In this document: positions 17,571 to 26,584 of the stretch, piece by piece
How the letters are laid out: each line of letters begins with the position of its first letter
Position numbering within the stretch: position 1 is the stretch's first letter
Assembly: GCF_014705615.1 (NCBI RefSeq)
Contig: NZ_JACXJA010000011.1
Location: 1 to 64,000 of the forward strand
Direction: 5' to 3'
DNA length: 64,000 bases
DNA from: Paenibacillus oceani
Lineage (GTDB): Bacteria > Bacillota > Bacilli > Paenibacillales > NBRC-103111
Notes under the pieces: model-generated
The model's input: the letters and a program-made list of their open reading frames with translations, nothing else
What the model was told of the DNA's origin: nothing
Databases searched by the model: none
Translations under genes and position numbers: made by a program

Positions 17571-18563
17571 CTAATCTCCCTTTTCTTGTTCAAGTTTGGC
17601 TAACATCGCCTCGTAATGCGCAGTTACTTTCGCCCCGGCTTCCGCCATTTTCCGCACGAGCAGCTCCGATCCGATCGAAAGCGCCGTCCCGTACGGCATC
17701 AGGAAATAGGGCACATATGTCAATAAAGTCGAACGTTCCAGCAGAAATACAGCTTCCTCCGGCCGCCGCTCCGTCAGCGCGTGCCCGAACAGCCAGTGAC
17801 GGCATAATTCGTTCAGCACCTGCTCCTGGGCGGTGATCCGCACCGTCTCCAGCTCCGCGGCCCCTTGCGAACCCGGAAGCAGATTGCCGAGCAGAAAGTC
17901 TTTCGCTGAAAAGCCTTCCGGACGCTCAAACCTCGCCTCGGTCTCGCCCAGCCGGACAATCCGGTCCACACGAAAGCTTCGCAGCTCCCCCCGGTACGCG
18001 CAATGGCCGACCGTATACCAGCTTCCTTTCCAGTACACGATGCCGTATGGGTCGAACCGCCGCTTGGAGGAGCCCTCCCCTCTGCCCCGGTCGTATTCCA
18101 TCTCCAGCGTTCGTCCCTGCCCGGTCGCCTCCTCGAGCACTTGCAGTAACGCCCGATGCTTGCCGTCGATAGGCGGATAAATGACTGATAAGCCGCCGCC
18201 GTGCCGCTCCAGGTGGTCCAACTGCTTCTCATTCGCGTATCGCCTCAGCTTGTCCATCGCCCGCTCCAGCGCTTCCGAATGCGGATACCCTGCTTCCCTG
18301 GCGAACACGGAGGCGTGAATCAGCCCCTTCTGCTCTTCCGGATCAAAGACGAGGGGGGAGTCGGCGAACCGGCTCAGGATGCGGTACCCTCCGTTCGGGC
18401 CCGAATCGGCGACGATCGGTACTCCGCTCGCGCACAACGAGTCGATGCAGCGGTAGACGGTCCGCACGTGAATCTCCAGCTCCTCCGCCAGCTGCTTGGC
18501 GGTCATCCGCTTGCCGCTGCGCAGCATCCAGAGGATCGATAACATATTGTCCGCTTTGGTCAT
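17571..18563 (-). CDS. WYL-domain transcriptional regulator
   Basis: A 330-residue YafY-type regulator. Residues 5-55 form a winged helix-turn-helix (RMTAKQLAEELEIHVRTVYR). Residues 140-215 form the WYL domain (GSWYTVGHCAYRGELRSFRV, then DRI). WYL domains sense small ligands or nucleic acid. The ATG at 18563 has GGAG directly upstream. It lies 55 bases after the DinB gene and touches the ABM gene, so it probably controls this operon. Confidence 0.92.
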   Translation of the reverse strand: MTKADNMLSILWMLRSGKRMTAKQLAEELEIHVRTVYRCIDSLCASGVPIVADSGPNGGYRILSRFADSPLVFDPEEQKGLIHASVFAREAGYPHSEALERAMDKLRRYANEKQLDHLERHGGGLSVIYPPIDGKHRALLQVLEEATGQGRTLEMEYDRGRGEGSSKRRFDPYGIVYWKGSWYTVGHCAYRGELRSFRVDRIVRLGETEARFERPEGFSAKDFLLGNLLPGSQGAAELETVRITAQEQVLNELCRHWLFGHALTERRPEEAVFLLERSTLLTYVPYFLMPYGTALSIGSELLVRKMAEAGAKVTAHYEAMLAKLEQEKGD

Positions 18564-18618
18564 TCTCCAAACCCTCTTTCCCGGAATCCGGCCGGCTCGT
18601 CCTCCCCGAAACTGCCGA

Positions 18619-19116
18619 TTACTCCAGCGGCTTCATCCCCTGGTCGATCCAATATTCGTAGGTCGGACCGTAGACGTCGGGAGCCCGGAGTCCGGCTTGC
18701 CGCATCAACACTGTCATCTGCCCCCGATGATGGGCTTGATGCATCAGTGTAAAGTGCATGGAGTCGCCATTCCGCCATTCTTCCCCCATAATCGTGACCG
18801 TCCCGTCGAGATGAGCGTCGCTCCACTGTGTCTTCACCGCCTGCAATACTGCCGCGCTGATACGCCGATATTCCCCGGCGATCTCGCCGGCCGATTCCGG
18901 AGCACTCCCTCCCTGTGCCACTCCTTCGAAATCGAGGCCGAGCGCGGACATATAACCCGCCGATGTGACCAGATGCCACGCCAATCCGCCCAGCGTCCGC
19001 CGCCCGGAGACGACCCGCTGCCGCAAAGACTCGTCGGTTAATACGTTCAGCACCCGTTCGGTCCGCTCCGCCTCCTTCTCCCATTCCTTCGCAAAATCCG
19101 CTATCGTCATATACAT
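18619..19116 (-). CDS. DinB family protein
   Basis: A 165-residue four-helix protein of the DinB/YfiT superfamily. The metal-binding His triad is visible as WHLV (about residue 47) and HQAHHRGQ (about 126 and 130). Family members are metal-dependent thiol transferases or stress proteins. The start at 19116 has GGGAGG upstream; the ATG two codons later is possible. It is the first gene of the DinB/WYL/ABM operon, with an inverted repeat over its promoter. Confidence 0.9.
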   Translation of the reverse strand: MYMTIADFAKEWEKEAERTERVLNVLTDESLRQRVVSGRRTLGGLAWHLVTSAGYMSALGLDFEGVAQGGSAPESAGEIAGEYRRISAAVLQAVKTQWSDAHLDGTVTIMGEEWRNGDSMHFTLMHQAHHRGQMTVLMRQAGLRAPDVYGPTYEYWIDQGMKPLE

Positions 19117-19153
19117 AACCGTTCCTCCCGATTGTTTTTTTACCCTCGAATGG

Positions 19154-19187
19154 AGTATACTACTCGATCCCTGACAGAAACGGTCAG
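19154..19187 (-). promoter_or_regulatory. Promoter and inverted repeat of the DinB operon
   Basis: Minus strand TATACT at 19159-19154. Just upstream, CTGAC-N7-GTCAG (19187-19171) covers the -35 area. It is a candidate operator for the WYL protein encoded in the operon. Confidence 0.45.
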
Positions 19188-19368
19188 TTATTTTGCGCGA
19201 CGATCGATTTTTTTGACGCGACCTCTTACTTGCGGCCTTCCGGATTCCTTGTTTTGCGATAAGCTCAAGCTGTTTTTTTGTCTCGGTACATTCAGCTTAA
19301 CCATGAAGGATAATCCGTTCAACTTATATTGCAAAAAACATCTGTACGGGGCACGCCGATACTTTATC

Positions 19369-19402
19369 TTGACAAAGTAAATTAACATGAGTTAATTTAC
19401 TT
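19369..19402 (+). promoter_or_regulatory. Promoter and palindromic operator of the TetR gene
   Basis: TTGACA at 19369-19374 with TTAATT 17 bases on (19392-19397). Between and over them lies a palindrome with arms AAGTAAATTAAC (19375-19386) and GTTAATTTACTT (19391-19402). This is the expected layout of an autorepressed TetR gene. Confidence 0.75.
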
Positions 19403-19417
19403 ATTAGAGTTAATCTT

Positions 19418-20068
19418 ATGGAGGCGAACGAAATTCAACATGCGGATATTCCTTTAAGAGAACTGAAGAAGGCGCGAAGCAAAATAGCGTTGTACGAGGC
19501 CGCTTTGTCGCTTCTGGGCGACAAGATGTTCAGGGACGTGATGCTCGACGATATATGCCGGAGGGCGGAAGTGTCCCGGGTGACGTTTTTCAAGTTTTTT
19601 CAAAGCAAGGACGATCTCCTCCTGTATTTTATGCGGGTATGGCTGACCGAGAGGATCATCGAGATCGAGGAGGAGCGCAAACGCGGGTTCGGGGCCATCC
19701 GGCATCTGCTCCATCATGTGGCCGAACGGTCCAGACACCAGGCGGGGCTCGTCCCGAGTCTGATCGCTTTTCTGGCGGAGAAAAACATGCATCCGTGCAT
19801 GCCGGAGCTGAGCCAGGCCGAGGTGCGGCTGCTGTTTCCCGGCCATGAGATCGAGGGTGCGGTCAGCCCCAATATGTTCGAGCTGTTTCGCCGGTGCATG
19901 ACGGAAGCGAGCGCCGACGGGACGCTGAGAGCGGAGATTACGGCGGAATTTGCGGTACAAGGATTGTTCACCATCTTTTACGGAGCTTTTCTGACCGCCC
20001 AATTGTATGCTTCCACCGATATAGCCGGCATATATGAAGCCCATCTTCAACTGTTGGAGAACAGGTAA
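19418..20068 (+). CDS. TetR/AcrR family transcriptional regulator
   Basis: A 216-residue repressor. The N-terminal helix-turn-helix covers residues 18-65 (VMLDDICRRAEVSRVTFFKF). The rest is a ligand domain with no clear subfamily. The ATG at 19418 lies close to the operator and has only a weak ribosome site; the leader would be very short. It is followed 15 bases later by a DUF4188 gene, probably co-transcribed and under the same operator. Confidence 0.9.
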   Translation: MEANEIQHADIPLRELKKARSKIALYEAALSLLGDKMFRDVMLDDICRRAEVSRVTFFKFFQSKDDLLLYFMRVWLTERIIEIEEERKRGFGAIRHLLHHVAERSRHQAGLVPSLIAFLAEKNMHPCMPELSQAEVRLLFPGHEIEGAVSPNMFELFRRCMTEASADGTLRAEITAEFAVQGLFTIFYGAFLTAQLYASTDIAGIYEAHLQLLENR

Positions 20069-20083
20069 AGGAGCGATGCGCGC

Positions 20084-20593
20084 GTGAGCATAGTAAAACC
20101 TGGCCGGTATACGGCCCATATGGAAGGGTCCTTCGTGGTGTTTATAATCGGGATGCGGATTAACAAGCTGTGGGCGGTACACAAATGGCTGCCGGTACTA
20201 AAGGCCATGAACCCGATGATGCAGGAGCTGTACCGGAATAAAGAGCTGGGCTTTCTGGACGCGAGCTTCCATCTGTCGTGGCGCGGCGTATCCGTCGTTC
20301 AATATTGGCGGTCGTTCGAGCAATTGGAGGACTATGCGCGGAAAGGGGCGATCCATCTGGAGGCGTGGCGTAACTTTAATCAAAAGGTCGGGACGAGCGG
20401 CGGCGTCGGGATTTACCACGAAACGTATCTGATCCAGGAAGGACAGTACGAGTGCCTGTACAACAACATGCCCGTATCCGGCTTAGCCAAGGCGGGAGCT
20501 CATGTTCCGGCCACCGGCAAGCGCGAGACTGCGAGCAGAAGACTGGGCCGCGACAGCGAGCCGGCTGTCCCTTCGCCTACGAATCCGGGGTAA
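20084..20593 (+). CDS. DUF4188 domain protein (monooxygenase-like)
   Basis: A 169-residue protein. Residues 1-130 match DUF4188, a haem-monooxygenase-like ferredoxin fold (FVVFIIGMRINKLWAVHKWL, SVVQYWRSFEQLEDYAR, YHETYLI). The last 40 residues are Ser/Arg/Pro-rich and look like an extension. The GTG at 20084 is read behind AAAGGAG. It sits with a TetR regulator, as is common for DUF4188 genes, and may be induced by the TetR ligand. Confidence 0.85.
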   Translation: MSIVKPGRYTAHMEGSFVVFIIGMRINKLWAVHKWLPVLKAMNPMMQELYRNKELGFLDASFHLSWRGVSVVQYWRSFEQLEDYARKGAIHLEAWRNFNQKVGTSGGVGIYHETYLIQEGQYECLYNNMPVSGLAKAGAHVPATGKRETASRRLGRDSEPAVPSPTNPG

Positions 20594-20662
20594 GCCGGAT
20601 CGAAGCTGGAGGTCCCCCGCTATGCGCTGAAAACGGAATGCGAACAACGACCGGCCTATCAC

Positions 20663-20857
20663 AAAATAAAGGTCTTTGGGGCCCTCTATTTTCGGCTTTT
20701 TCGAAAAACAAGCCGAATAAAGGCGGTTTACACCCCTTATTTCAACCAACTGACGGGGTATGCTCCCTTTTCGCCGATTTTAAAAGCCCCAAACCGCTCT
20801 TATTTCCCAATCGAAGCGGGTTTCGGACCAAATAAAAGCTGCAAACCACCCTTATTC
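20663..20857. repeat. Four-hairpin intergenic element, copy B
   Basis: The same order as copy A at 10040-10231. Hairpins at about 20663-20692, 20715-20742 (AATAAAGG with CCTTATT), 20780-20806 and 20829-20857, joined by TATTTTCGGCTTTTTCGAA and GGCGGTTTA. Many positions differ between copies while the AATAA/TTATT ends are kept. Confidence 0.75.
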
Positions 20858-20913
20858 GCCCCTCCCCCTACATTTACGATTTATGGTGACCTCCTTCGAA
20901 CCGGCTTTCCCCG

Positions 20914-20960
20914 TAAAAAGGACCTCGGCCCCCGCAATACAGCGGGATTAGAGGTCCTTT
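20914..20960 (-). terminator. Terminator of the GH106-like gene
   Basis: AAAGGACCTC (20917-20926) pairs perfectly with GAGGTCCTTT (20951-20960), with an inner CCCGC/GCGGG stem. The minus strand then runs TTTTTACGG. Confidence 0.85.
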
Positions 20961-21051
20961 CGTTTGGAACCCGGGGCGTTCCCAGGCTATATGAGGATCA
21001 TACGAGCGCTTCCGGAACAGCCCCGCTCCCCTTCAACGCTTTGCGTTACTT

Positions 21052-23880
21052 CTACCCAAAACTCACCGTCACCGGACCCAGCAAGCCCGACGGCAGCGAA
21101 GCGCGATTGTACGCATTTGCCAAGCTGTTCGTTACGCGTATGCGCAGCGTGTTCACCCCGGGACGGACGAGGCCGGAAATGTCCGCGTAACGGTATGGCT
21201 TCCAAAACCGGACGCCGGCAAACGTTCCGTTCACGTCCACCTCCGCCATCTCGTGCACATCGCCCAGATCGAGCCGGATCACCCGATTGCCGCCCGCATC
21301 CTCCGGCTCCAGCCGGAATTCACTCTCGTAGACGACCGCCCCGGAGAAATGCTCCATCCCGCTCCACTCCGTCCAAGAGACGAGAGGACTGGAGCCGGGT
21401 GCGGATATGGATACCTCTCCGCCGGAACCGACAGATCCGGCTTCGGAAGCGGCCGCCTCGGGCCTTGCGCCTACCTGCTGGAGCGTGGCCGCGCCTTGCG
21501 CGGATGCGGCACTCGCCTCCAGGCCTCGGCCCTCCAGCTCTACCCGAATGTCCCAGCCGCCGTCGATGCGGATCGTACGTTCCTGCATCGGCGCCTGCTC
21601 CAGGTCCGGCACAGCCTCCGGCCTGCCCGGCCCGGCTTCTTCGCCAAGCCGTACCGGCGGACGCGTCGCATCGGCGCAGTAGATCACGCTGGCGCGTCTC
21701 TCGAGCGCAACCGGCACACAGACGCCGCCAAGTCCAAGTGCAGCTCCGCCCGGCTCAAGCACGCCTTGCACGCCGGTCGTCCCCTCCCAAGCGTCCCACC
21801 GCTCGACGAATCCGTTCGTGTCCAACTGTGCGGTCCCCGCATAGGCCGCCTCACCCTCATTGACGAACAGATAGAAGGTGAGCCCCCCTCTCCGGACCGT
21901 GCTCACGCGAATGTCTGGCGAGACCGGATGCAGCTTCACCGAACGGAGACGACGCGCATCCAGAATCGCCGGCAGCTCCGAAACGGATACAACCGCAGCG
22001 TTATCCAGCTCCCCGATCCGGCCCCGGCCCGTATCGGGCAGAGACGATTCCGCAGCACCCCGGAGAGCATCCCCGTCGGGAGCGGAAGACTCCGACGAAT
22101 CAAGCCGAGACGGATCGGCGTCCGGGAGAGACGGAGACGCATCCTGCCGCAACGAGTCCGCAACGGAGCGCTCATCTGCCGCTTCGTCCCGAATCGTCAC
22201 GACGATCCCCCCTGTCTGCGCGAATGCCCGCAATCGCTCCCGCGTATCCTCCAGATACCGTTCGGGCCGATCCACGATGATCACTGCATAGCTCTGCTCG
22301 GCAATAAGCGCCTGCCCGCCGCGGAATTCGCAGGAGGACACGAGCAACTGCTCCTCCAGATAATTGAACTCGATCTGATTCTCGTACAGAGGGACGGCCG
22401 GTTCCCAAGGGAGCCGGTCTTCCTCGCATAGTATCGCGACCTTCGCCTCGTTGACGCTATCCGTCATGAGCCAGCTCATCCGCCTCATGTAAGTGCTGAA
22501 CAACGCGTAGTGCGGCCACAAGATGCTATTCGGGCCGACATCGGGCGGTCTCTCGTGCTTGCGTTCCTCCGCGATCGAGTAGTAGAACGCGTGCGGTGCA
22601 AGCAGATTAACTCCTCGGACGAACAACCAGTCCATGTACCATTTCATCTCGTCCGCAGTAAAATTCCATCCGATGTCGTCCTTGAAGCAGGCACCGAAGC
22701 ACTCGTTCAGGTTCCGCCTTCTCCTCCTGTGTCTGGCCGCGTCGGAGGAGCATTTGCCGAGGGTGCTGTGAGCTCCTGTCAGCGATTGGCCGCCGGGTTC
22801 GATGTAGCGCCAGACGATGTCCTGGCCGGGAAGCTGAAATGCCTCCAACAAGCCGATCTCGTCGCTATGGCCGGGATGTCCGGTCAACTGGATGCCGTGC
22901 TCGTCACACCAGACCGACAGCGGCCGGTAGAAGCTCTCGGCGAGGCGCGCATTAACCGCCTTGCCGTAGGCGGCGCGGGCGCGTTCCGTCCCGCTTCCCG
23001 CCTCGAACCACAGTGCCGGAAGCTGCTCCTCCTTGAAGCCGAACGGCCCCGCATAGTCGAGAAACCCGCTTGTCCACGGCTTCAGACCGGAACGGTGCGA
23101 CCTGCCGAGTATATTAGGCTCGTCGGTGAACATCGCGATGACGGTATTCCCGAAGTAACGCTTCAGCTTGGCGTAATACGCCTCATGCGTCAGCCGGATA
23201 AATGACGCCGTAGCCTGCGGGTTCAGCAGATCCGCCGCTGCCGGTGCGCCCGGCTCCCCGTCGTCCTGTCCCCAGTAGACCCCTCTGATTTTACCTCCGG
23301 AATACGTCTCGACGAACTGCAGCATCGTCCATTCTCCGCCACCTTGCGGACGGAAAACCTGCGCCGCCCGCTCGTCTTCGAATACGATCGCCGAGTCCGG
23401 ATCGACACTGCCTGCGGCCGTCTTGCGCACCGCCTGCACCGATACGAGCGTCTCCCCTTCCGCGAGCGGCACCGCCTGCCAGCCGGTCGTGCCCAACGGC
23501 TGCTCGATCATCCGCAGCCCCCGGCTCGCGTGGGCCGGATCGTCCCGGACGACCATCCCCATCGCAGATCCCGAAGGATACATCGCCTCATCGTACAGGA
23601 TCACCTTCATATCCAGCCGGTCCGCCTCGACTACAGCCGTTTCGACAAGCCCGAGGTAAATCTCGGACAAGTACGGGATCGATTCGGACAAGCCGAGCCG
23701 CGGGTGAATGACGAATCCCGCCACCCCTTTGCTATAGAAATCGCGAATTTGCCGGACGATTTCCGCGTCATTCAAAGCATCGTTCCAGAACCAGAACGGC
23801 ATCGGGGAAAACTCGTCATCCGGCTTGAGAAATTGCCGTTTCTCTCTCTCCAGTACAGTTTCGTCTCTATCCGCCATCAT
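21052..23880 (-). CDS. Glycosyl hydrolase, GH106-like
   Basis: A 942-residue protein without signal peptide, so cytoplasmic. The N-terminus (PMPFWFWNDALNDAEIVRQI, GVAGFVIHPRLGL, LYDEAMYPSG) and the C-terminal sugar-binding beta-sandwich (IRLDLGDVHEMAEVDVNG, ending SGLLGPVTVSFG) resemble family GH106 alpha-L-rhamnosidases and relatives. An acidic low-complexity insert rich in Ser, Asp and Pro lies near residues 590-650. The ATG at 23880 has GGAG 8 bases upstream. It follows the solute-binding protein gene by 70 bases on the same strand. The substrate is inferred only as a plant-type polysaccharide fragment. Confidence 0.8.
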   Translation of the reverse strand: MMADRDETVLEREKRQFLKPDDEFSPMPFWFWNDALNDAEIVRQIRDFYSKGVAGFVIHPRLGLSESIPYLSEIYLGLVETAVVEADRLDMKVILYDEAMYPSGSAMGMVVRDDPAHASRGLRMIEQPLGTTGWQAVPLAEGETLVSVQAVRKTAAGSVDPDSAIVFEDERAAQVFRPQGGGEWTMLQFVETYSGGKIRGVYWGQDDGEPGAPAAADLLNPQATASFIRLTHEAYYAKLKRYFGNTVIAMFTDEPNILGRSHRSGLKPWTSGFLDYAGPFGFKEEQLPALWFEAGSGTERARAAYGKAVNARLAESFYRPLSVWCDEHGIQLTGHPGHSDEIGLLEAFQLPGQDIVWRYIEPGGQSLTGAHSTLGKCSSDAARHRRRRRNLNECFGACFKDDIGWNFTADEMKWYMDWLFVRGVNLLAPHAFYYSIAEERKHERPPDVGPNSILWPHYALFSTYMRRMSWLMTDSVNEAKVAILCEEDRLPWEPAVPLYENQIEFNYLEEQLLVSSCEFRGGQALIAEQSYAVIIVDRPERYLEDTRERLRAFAQTGGIVVTIRDEAADERSVADSLRQDASPSLPDADPSRLDSSESSAPDGDALRGAAESSLPDTGRGRIGELDNAAVVSVSELPAILDARRLRSVKLHPVSPDIRVSTVRRGGLTFYLFVNEGEAAYAGTAQLDTNGFVERWDAWEGTTGVQGVLEPGGAALGLGGVCVPVALERRASVIYCADATRPPVRLGEEAGPGRPEAVPDLEQAPMQERTIRIDGGWDIRVELEGRGLEASAASAQGAATLQQVGARPEAAASEAGSVGSGGEVSISAPGSSPLVSWTEWSGMEHFSGAVVYESEFRLEPEDAGGNRVIRLDLGDVHEMAEVDVNGTFAGVRFWKPYRYADISGLVRPGVNTLRIRVTNSLANAYNRASLPSGLLGPVTVSFG

Positions 23881-23950
23881 TGTATCGTCTCCTTGCCCGG
23901 ATCTCGTGTTGCCCGGCGCGTTTGTCGGCCAGTCATGCATCGCGTACGGA

Positions 23951-25282
23951 TTATTTCTTCATCGCACTCTGCAGCTCTGCGACCTTCTTATCCGTCAGAG
24001 CCGCCGTCTCACGCATAATCGTGTTGATATCTTTCTGCCCTTTGATTACGTCGGCGATTGCTGCCGAATAGATGCGTTCCACCTCAAGCTCATAAACCGA
24101 TCTGTACGGGATGGGGGCCAGCTTGTTAAAGTATACGCCTTTCCAGTTCTTCCCCTTAAACTGGCTTTCCTGGCCGAACGCCGCTTTTACCGACTCCTCC
24201 TTCAGCACCGACATAACGCCTTTCTTGGAATTGGCCGTCTGGACTTCCAGCGAAGTCAGATATTTGATCACTTCCATCGCAGCGTCTTTGTTTTTGGCCA
24301 TCGACGTAATGCTCATACTCACCGCGGCCGCCTGTCCTCCGACTCCGTTCAGCTCCTGGAAGGTCGGGAAGGCGACCATATCCCAGTTGATCTTCTCCAG
24401 TTCCTTCGGAACGGCGATCGGGAATTCCGAATGGAAGTGAAGCATCGCGACATCTTTCGTGTTCGTAAACCCGATCCGGTTCGGCAAAGCGTTTTTCGCC
24501 TGCACCTGGCTTTTCAGCGCGTTCTCCGCATCCGTATCGAGGAAGACGGTCTGGATCATCTTCTTCCACGTCTCCCGCTCGAACGTTGATTTCCCGGTCT
24601 TCTCGTCCAGATACGGCTCCGAGAACGGGTTCAGCTTCAGCGAGAACGGCTGCGAGCCGACGAAGCCGAAATATTGGACGCTCCCGTCTTTGCGCGTCAG
24701 CTTCTGAGACATCGCTTTCATCTCATCCCAAGTCATCCCGTCCTTCGGATAAGGGACGCCGAATTTATCGAAAATCTCTTTGTTGTAAAACACCATCGGC
24801 ACTTGCAGGCTGGTCGGCAGCATATACAGCTTCCCGCTACCGGCTCTGCGGATTCCGTCGATCACCGAAGGCTCGAATGCCGCCAGATCGACCCCGTGCT
24901 TTTTCGCAAGCTCCGTCATGTCGTACTGAATGTTATAGTTCAGCAGCGGCTCCAGCACATAATCGAACACGTTGTAAATGATGTCGACGCGATCGCCCGC
25001 GGCAATAATCTCCGGAATCAACGCGCCTTTCCCCGCACGCGTATACTTGATCGTATACTCCGGAAATTTCGCCCGCAGCGTGTCGCCGAACTTCCCGTTA
25101 AAGCTCTCTTCCGCCTCGCCCGAATTGCTGTAGAAAATCAGTTCGACCGGCTCCGCCGGCTTCTTCGGAGTATCGTCCGGCTTAGCGCCGGGTGCGGGCT
25201 CTGCGCCGCCTCCATTCGCGCATCCCGTCAGCAGCGAGCCGAACAGCGCCGGAAGCAGCGTCCAATAAGTAACTTTTTTCAT
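23951..25282 (-). CDS. ABC transporter extracellular sugar-binding lipoprotein
   Basis: A 443-residue lipoprotein: MKKVTYWTLLPALFGSLLTGC gives a type II signal with Cys at the lipobox. The mature part is a family 1 extracellular solute-binding protein (VPMVFYNKEIFDKFGVPYP, MTWDEMKAMSQKLT, KDAAMEVIKYLTS). The ATG at 25282 has AAAGGGG 7 bases upstream. No permease genes adjoin; the binding protein would need membrane partners encoded elsewhere. It is in operon-like order with the GH106-like gene, so a glycan oligomer is the likely ligand. Confidence 0.9.
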   Translation of the reverse strand: MKKVTYWTLLPALFGSLLTGCANGGGAEPAPGAKPDDTPKKPAEPVELIFYSNSGEAEESFNGKFGDTLRAKFPEYTIKYTRAGKGALIPEIIAAGDRVDIIYNVFDYVLEPLLNYNIQYDMTELAKKHGVDLAAFEPSVIDGIRRAGSGKLYMLPTSLQVPMVFYNKEIFDKFGVPYPKDGMTWDEMKAMSQKLTRKDGSVQYFGFVGSQPFSLKLNPFSEPYLDEKTGKSTFERETWKKMIQTVFLDTDAENALKSQVQAKNALPNRIGFTNTKDVAMLHFHSEFPIAVPKELEKINWDMVAFPTFQELNGVGGQAAAVSMSITSMAKNKDAAMEVIKYLTSLEVQTANSKKGVMSVLKEESVKAAFGQESQFKGKNWKGVYFNKLAPIPYRSVYELEVERIYSAAIADVIKGQKDINTIMRETAALTDKKVAELQSAMKK

Positions 25283-25506
25283 CGTATAACCCCTTTGTCC
25301 CGAGTATGGGATGAATCCCGATTTCATACGTCAAAGTCTGCCTATAGATAAGCAGCCTTCGCAGGCCAACCGCCTCCTCCTTTCTTCCGCTTCGATGCGA
25401 GCCGTCCGATCCGGCATGCCCCGTGTAACTCTAACTATATCGCCGCCCCTCCCGCGGCTCCATGGCCGCTCCGGACTTTTACTTTGCCGATTCGGTCATT
25501 TCTTGC

Positions 25507-25542
25507 CAAAAGAAAAAGACGCCCGAAACCGCAGGCGTCCTC
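25507..25542 (-). terminator. Terminator of the zinc-knuckle hypothetical gene
   Basis: Minus strand GACGCC (25539-25534) pairs with GGCGTC (25523-25518), then TTTTTCTTTT. Confidence 0.75.
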
Positions 25543-25605
25543 TTGCATGATTCACTTGTATATCGGCAGACGCCGGTTTGCAGCCTCCCGGCACGGCCCG
25601 CCGGC

Positions 25606-26442
25606 CTATCCGTTAAATATACGGAGCAGTCCCGGCCAGATGTGCTGACGAACCCCGCAATGCGGGCAGTCCGTATCGCCCGCCAGCTCGGGGAGGTGGT
25701 GCAGCATCGTAGCATCCCCGACAAGCTCCGCCTGCCGATACAGCACCCGAAAGCCGCCATCCTCCATCGTCTCCGGCTCTCTTCTCTCGATCCGGCTGCC
25801 CGGCTGATCGGGCTCGTTTACCGGATCGTCCTTGTACACGATTAATGTCTCGCACTCGGGCTCCTCCGGCCACAGGTACACATCTTCGCCGCATTCCGAA
25901 CAGCCGAACACATACTCATCGCCGCCCGAGAACGTAAGCAGCATGCAAGCCGCGGCCTTTGAACCCGCATAGGCGGCAGCGGCAGCCAAGAAATAGCGTT
26001 TCTCCGACTCCGGCTGCTCGCTCCGTACATAGTCGATCAGCGTTGGTCCCAGGGCCCCCAGTCCGGCTACCGCCTTCCGGTAGGAACGGTAGATGTCTTG
26101 AGCCGTTTCGGGTGAGACCTGAATCCCGTCTCTGGCATATTCAGCCGCAACCTCGTTTTCCGGTCCGTTCCCATTATTCGCCTCGAAGATACCGCATTGG
26201 ATATAAATGTCCAGCTTCGTCTCCGGATTATCGGTATTGTGCGCAAGCACGGCCAAATAAGGAACGGCGGCGTATGTGCAGCTGTACAGCGTATTTTGGT
26301 GATACAGATGTTCCCAGATCAACTTGTCTTTGTCCTCGGCGTCGTATTGCTCCTGCAGCCGGGTGAGCAGGAGGGGAACCTCCTCGGACGATCCGTACGG
26401 ACCGCGCAGCTCGCGCCATAGCGGATCGGATAGCGGCAGCAT
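25606..26442 (-). CDS. Hypothetical protein with HEAT-like N-terminus and two Cys-pair motifs
   Basis: A 278-residue soluble protein. The N-terminal part (WRELRGPYGSSEEVPLLLTR, HQNTLYSCTYAAVPYLAVLA) resembles HEAT-like helical proteins often linked to immunity or toxin loci in actinobacteria and paenibacilli; that link is not shown here. The C-terminal part has CSECGEDVYLWPE and CPHCGVRQHIWP, two matching CxxC units that could hold one zinc. The ATG at 26442 has AGAGG 8 bases upstream. It is a single-gene unit with its own terminator. Confidence 0.7.
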   Translation of the reverse strand: MLPLSDPLWRELRGPYGSSEEVPLLLTRLQEQYDAEDKDKLIWEHLYHQNTLYSCTYAAVPYLAVLAHNTDNPETKLDIYIQCGIFEANNGNGPENEVAAEYARDGIQVSPETAQDIYRSYRKAVAGLGALGPTLIDYVRSEQPESEKRYFLAAAAAYAGSKAAACMLLTFSGGDEYVFGCSECGEDVYLWPEEPECETLIVYKDDPVNEPDQPGSRIERREPETMEDGGFRVLYRQAELVGDATMLHHLPELAGDTDCPHCGVRQHIWPGLLRIFNG

Positions 26443-26584
26443 GACTTCAGCCTCTTTTCTGTATGTAGTCGGTTAGCAATCTATCCCAATTATACTCCGG
26501 GAGGAGAGCGGCGTAACTCCGACGCAAACCCTATTTTTAGGGGAAAATGGGGCCACTCCCTCCTCTTCCGCCCGCCCAGAAGCA

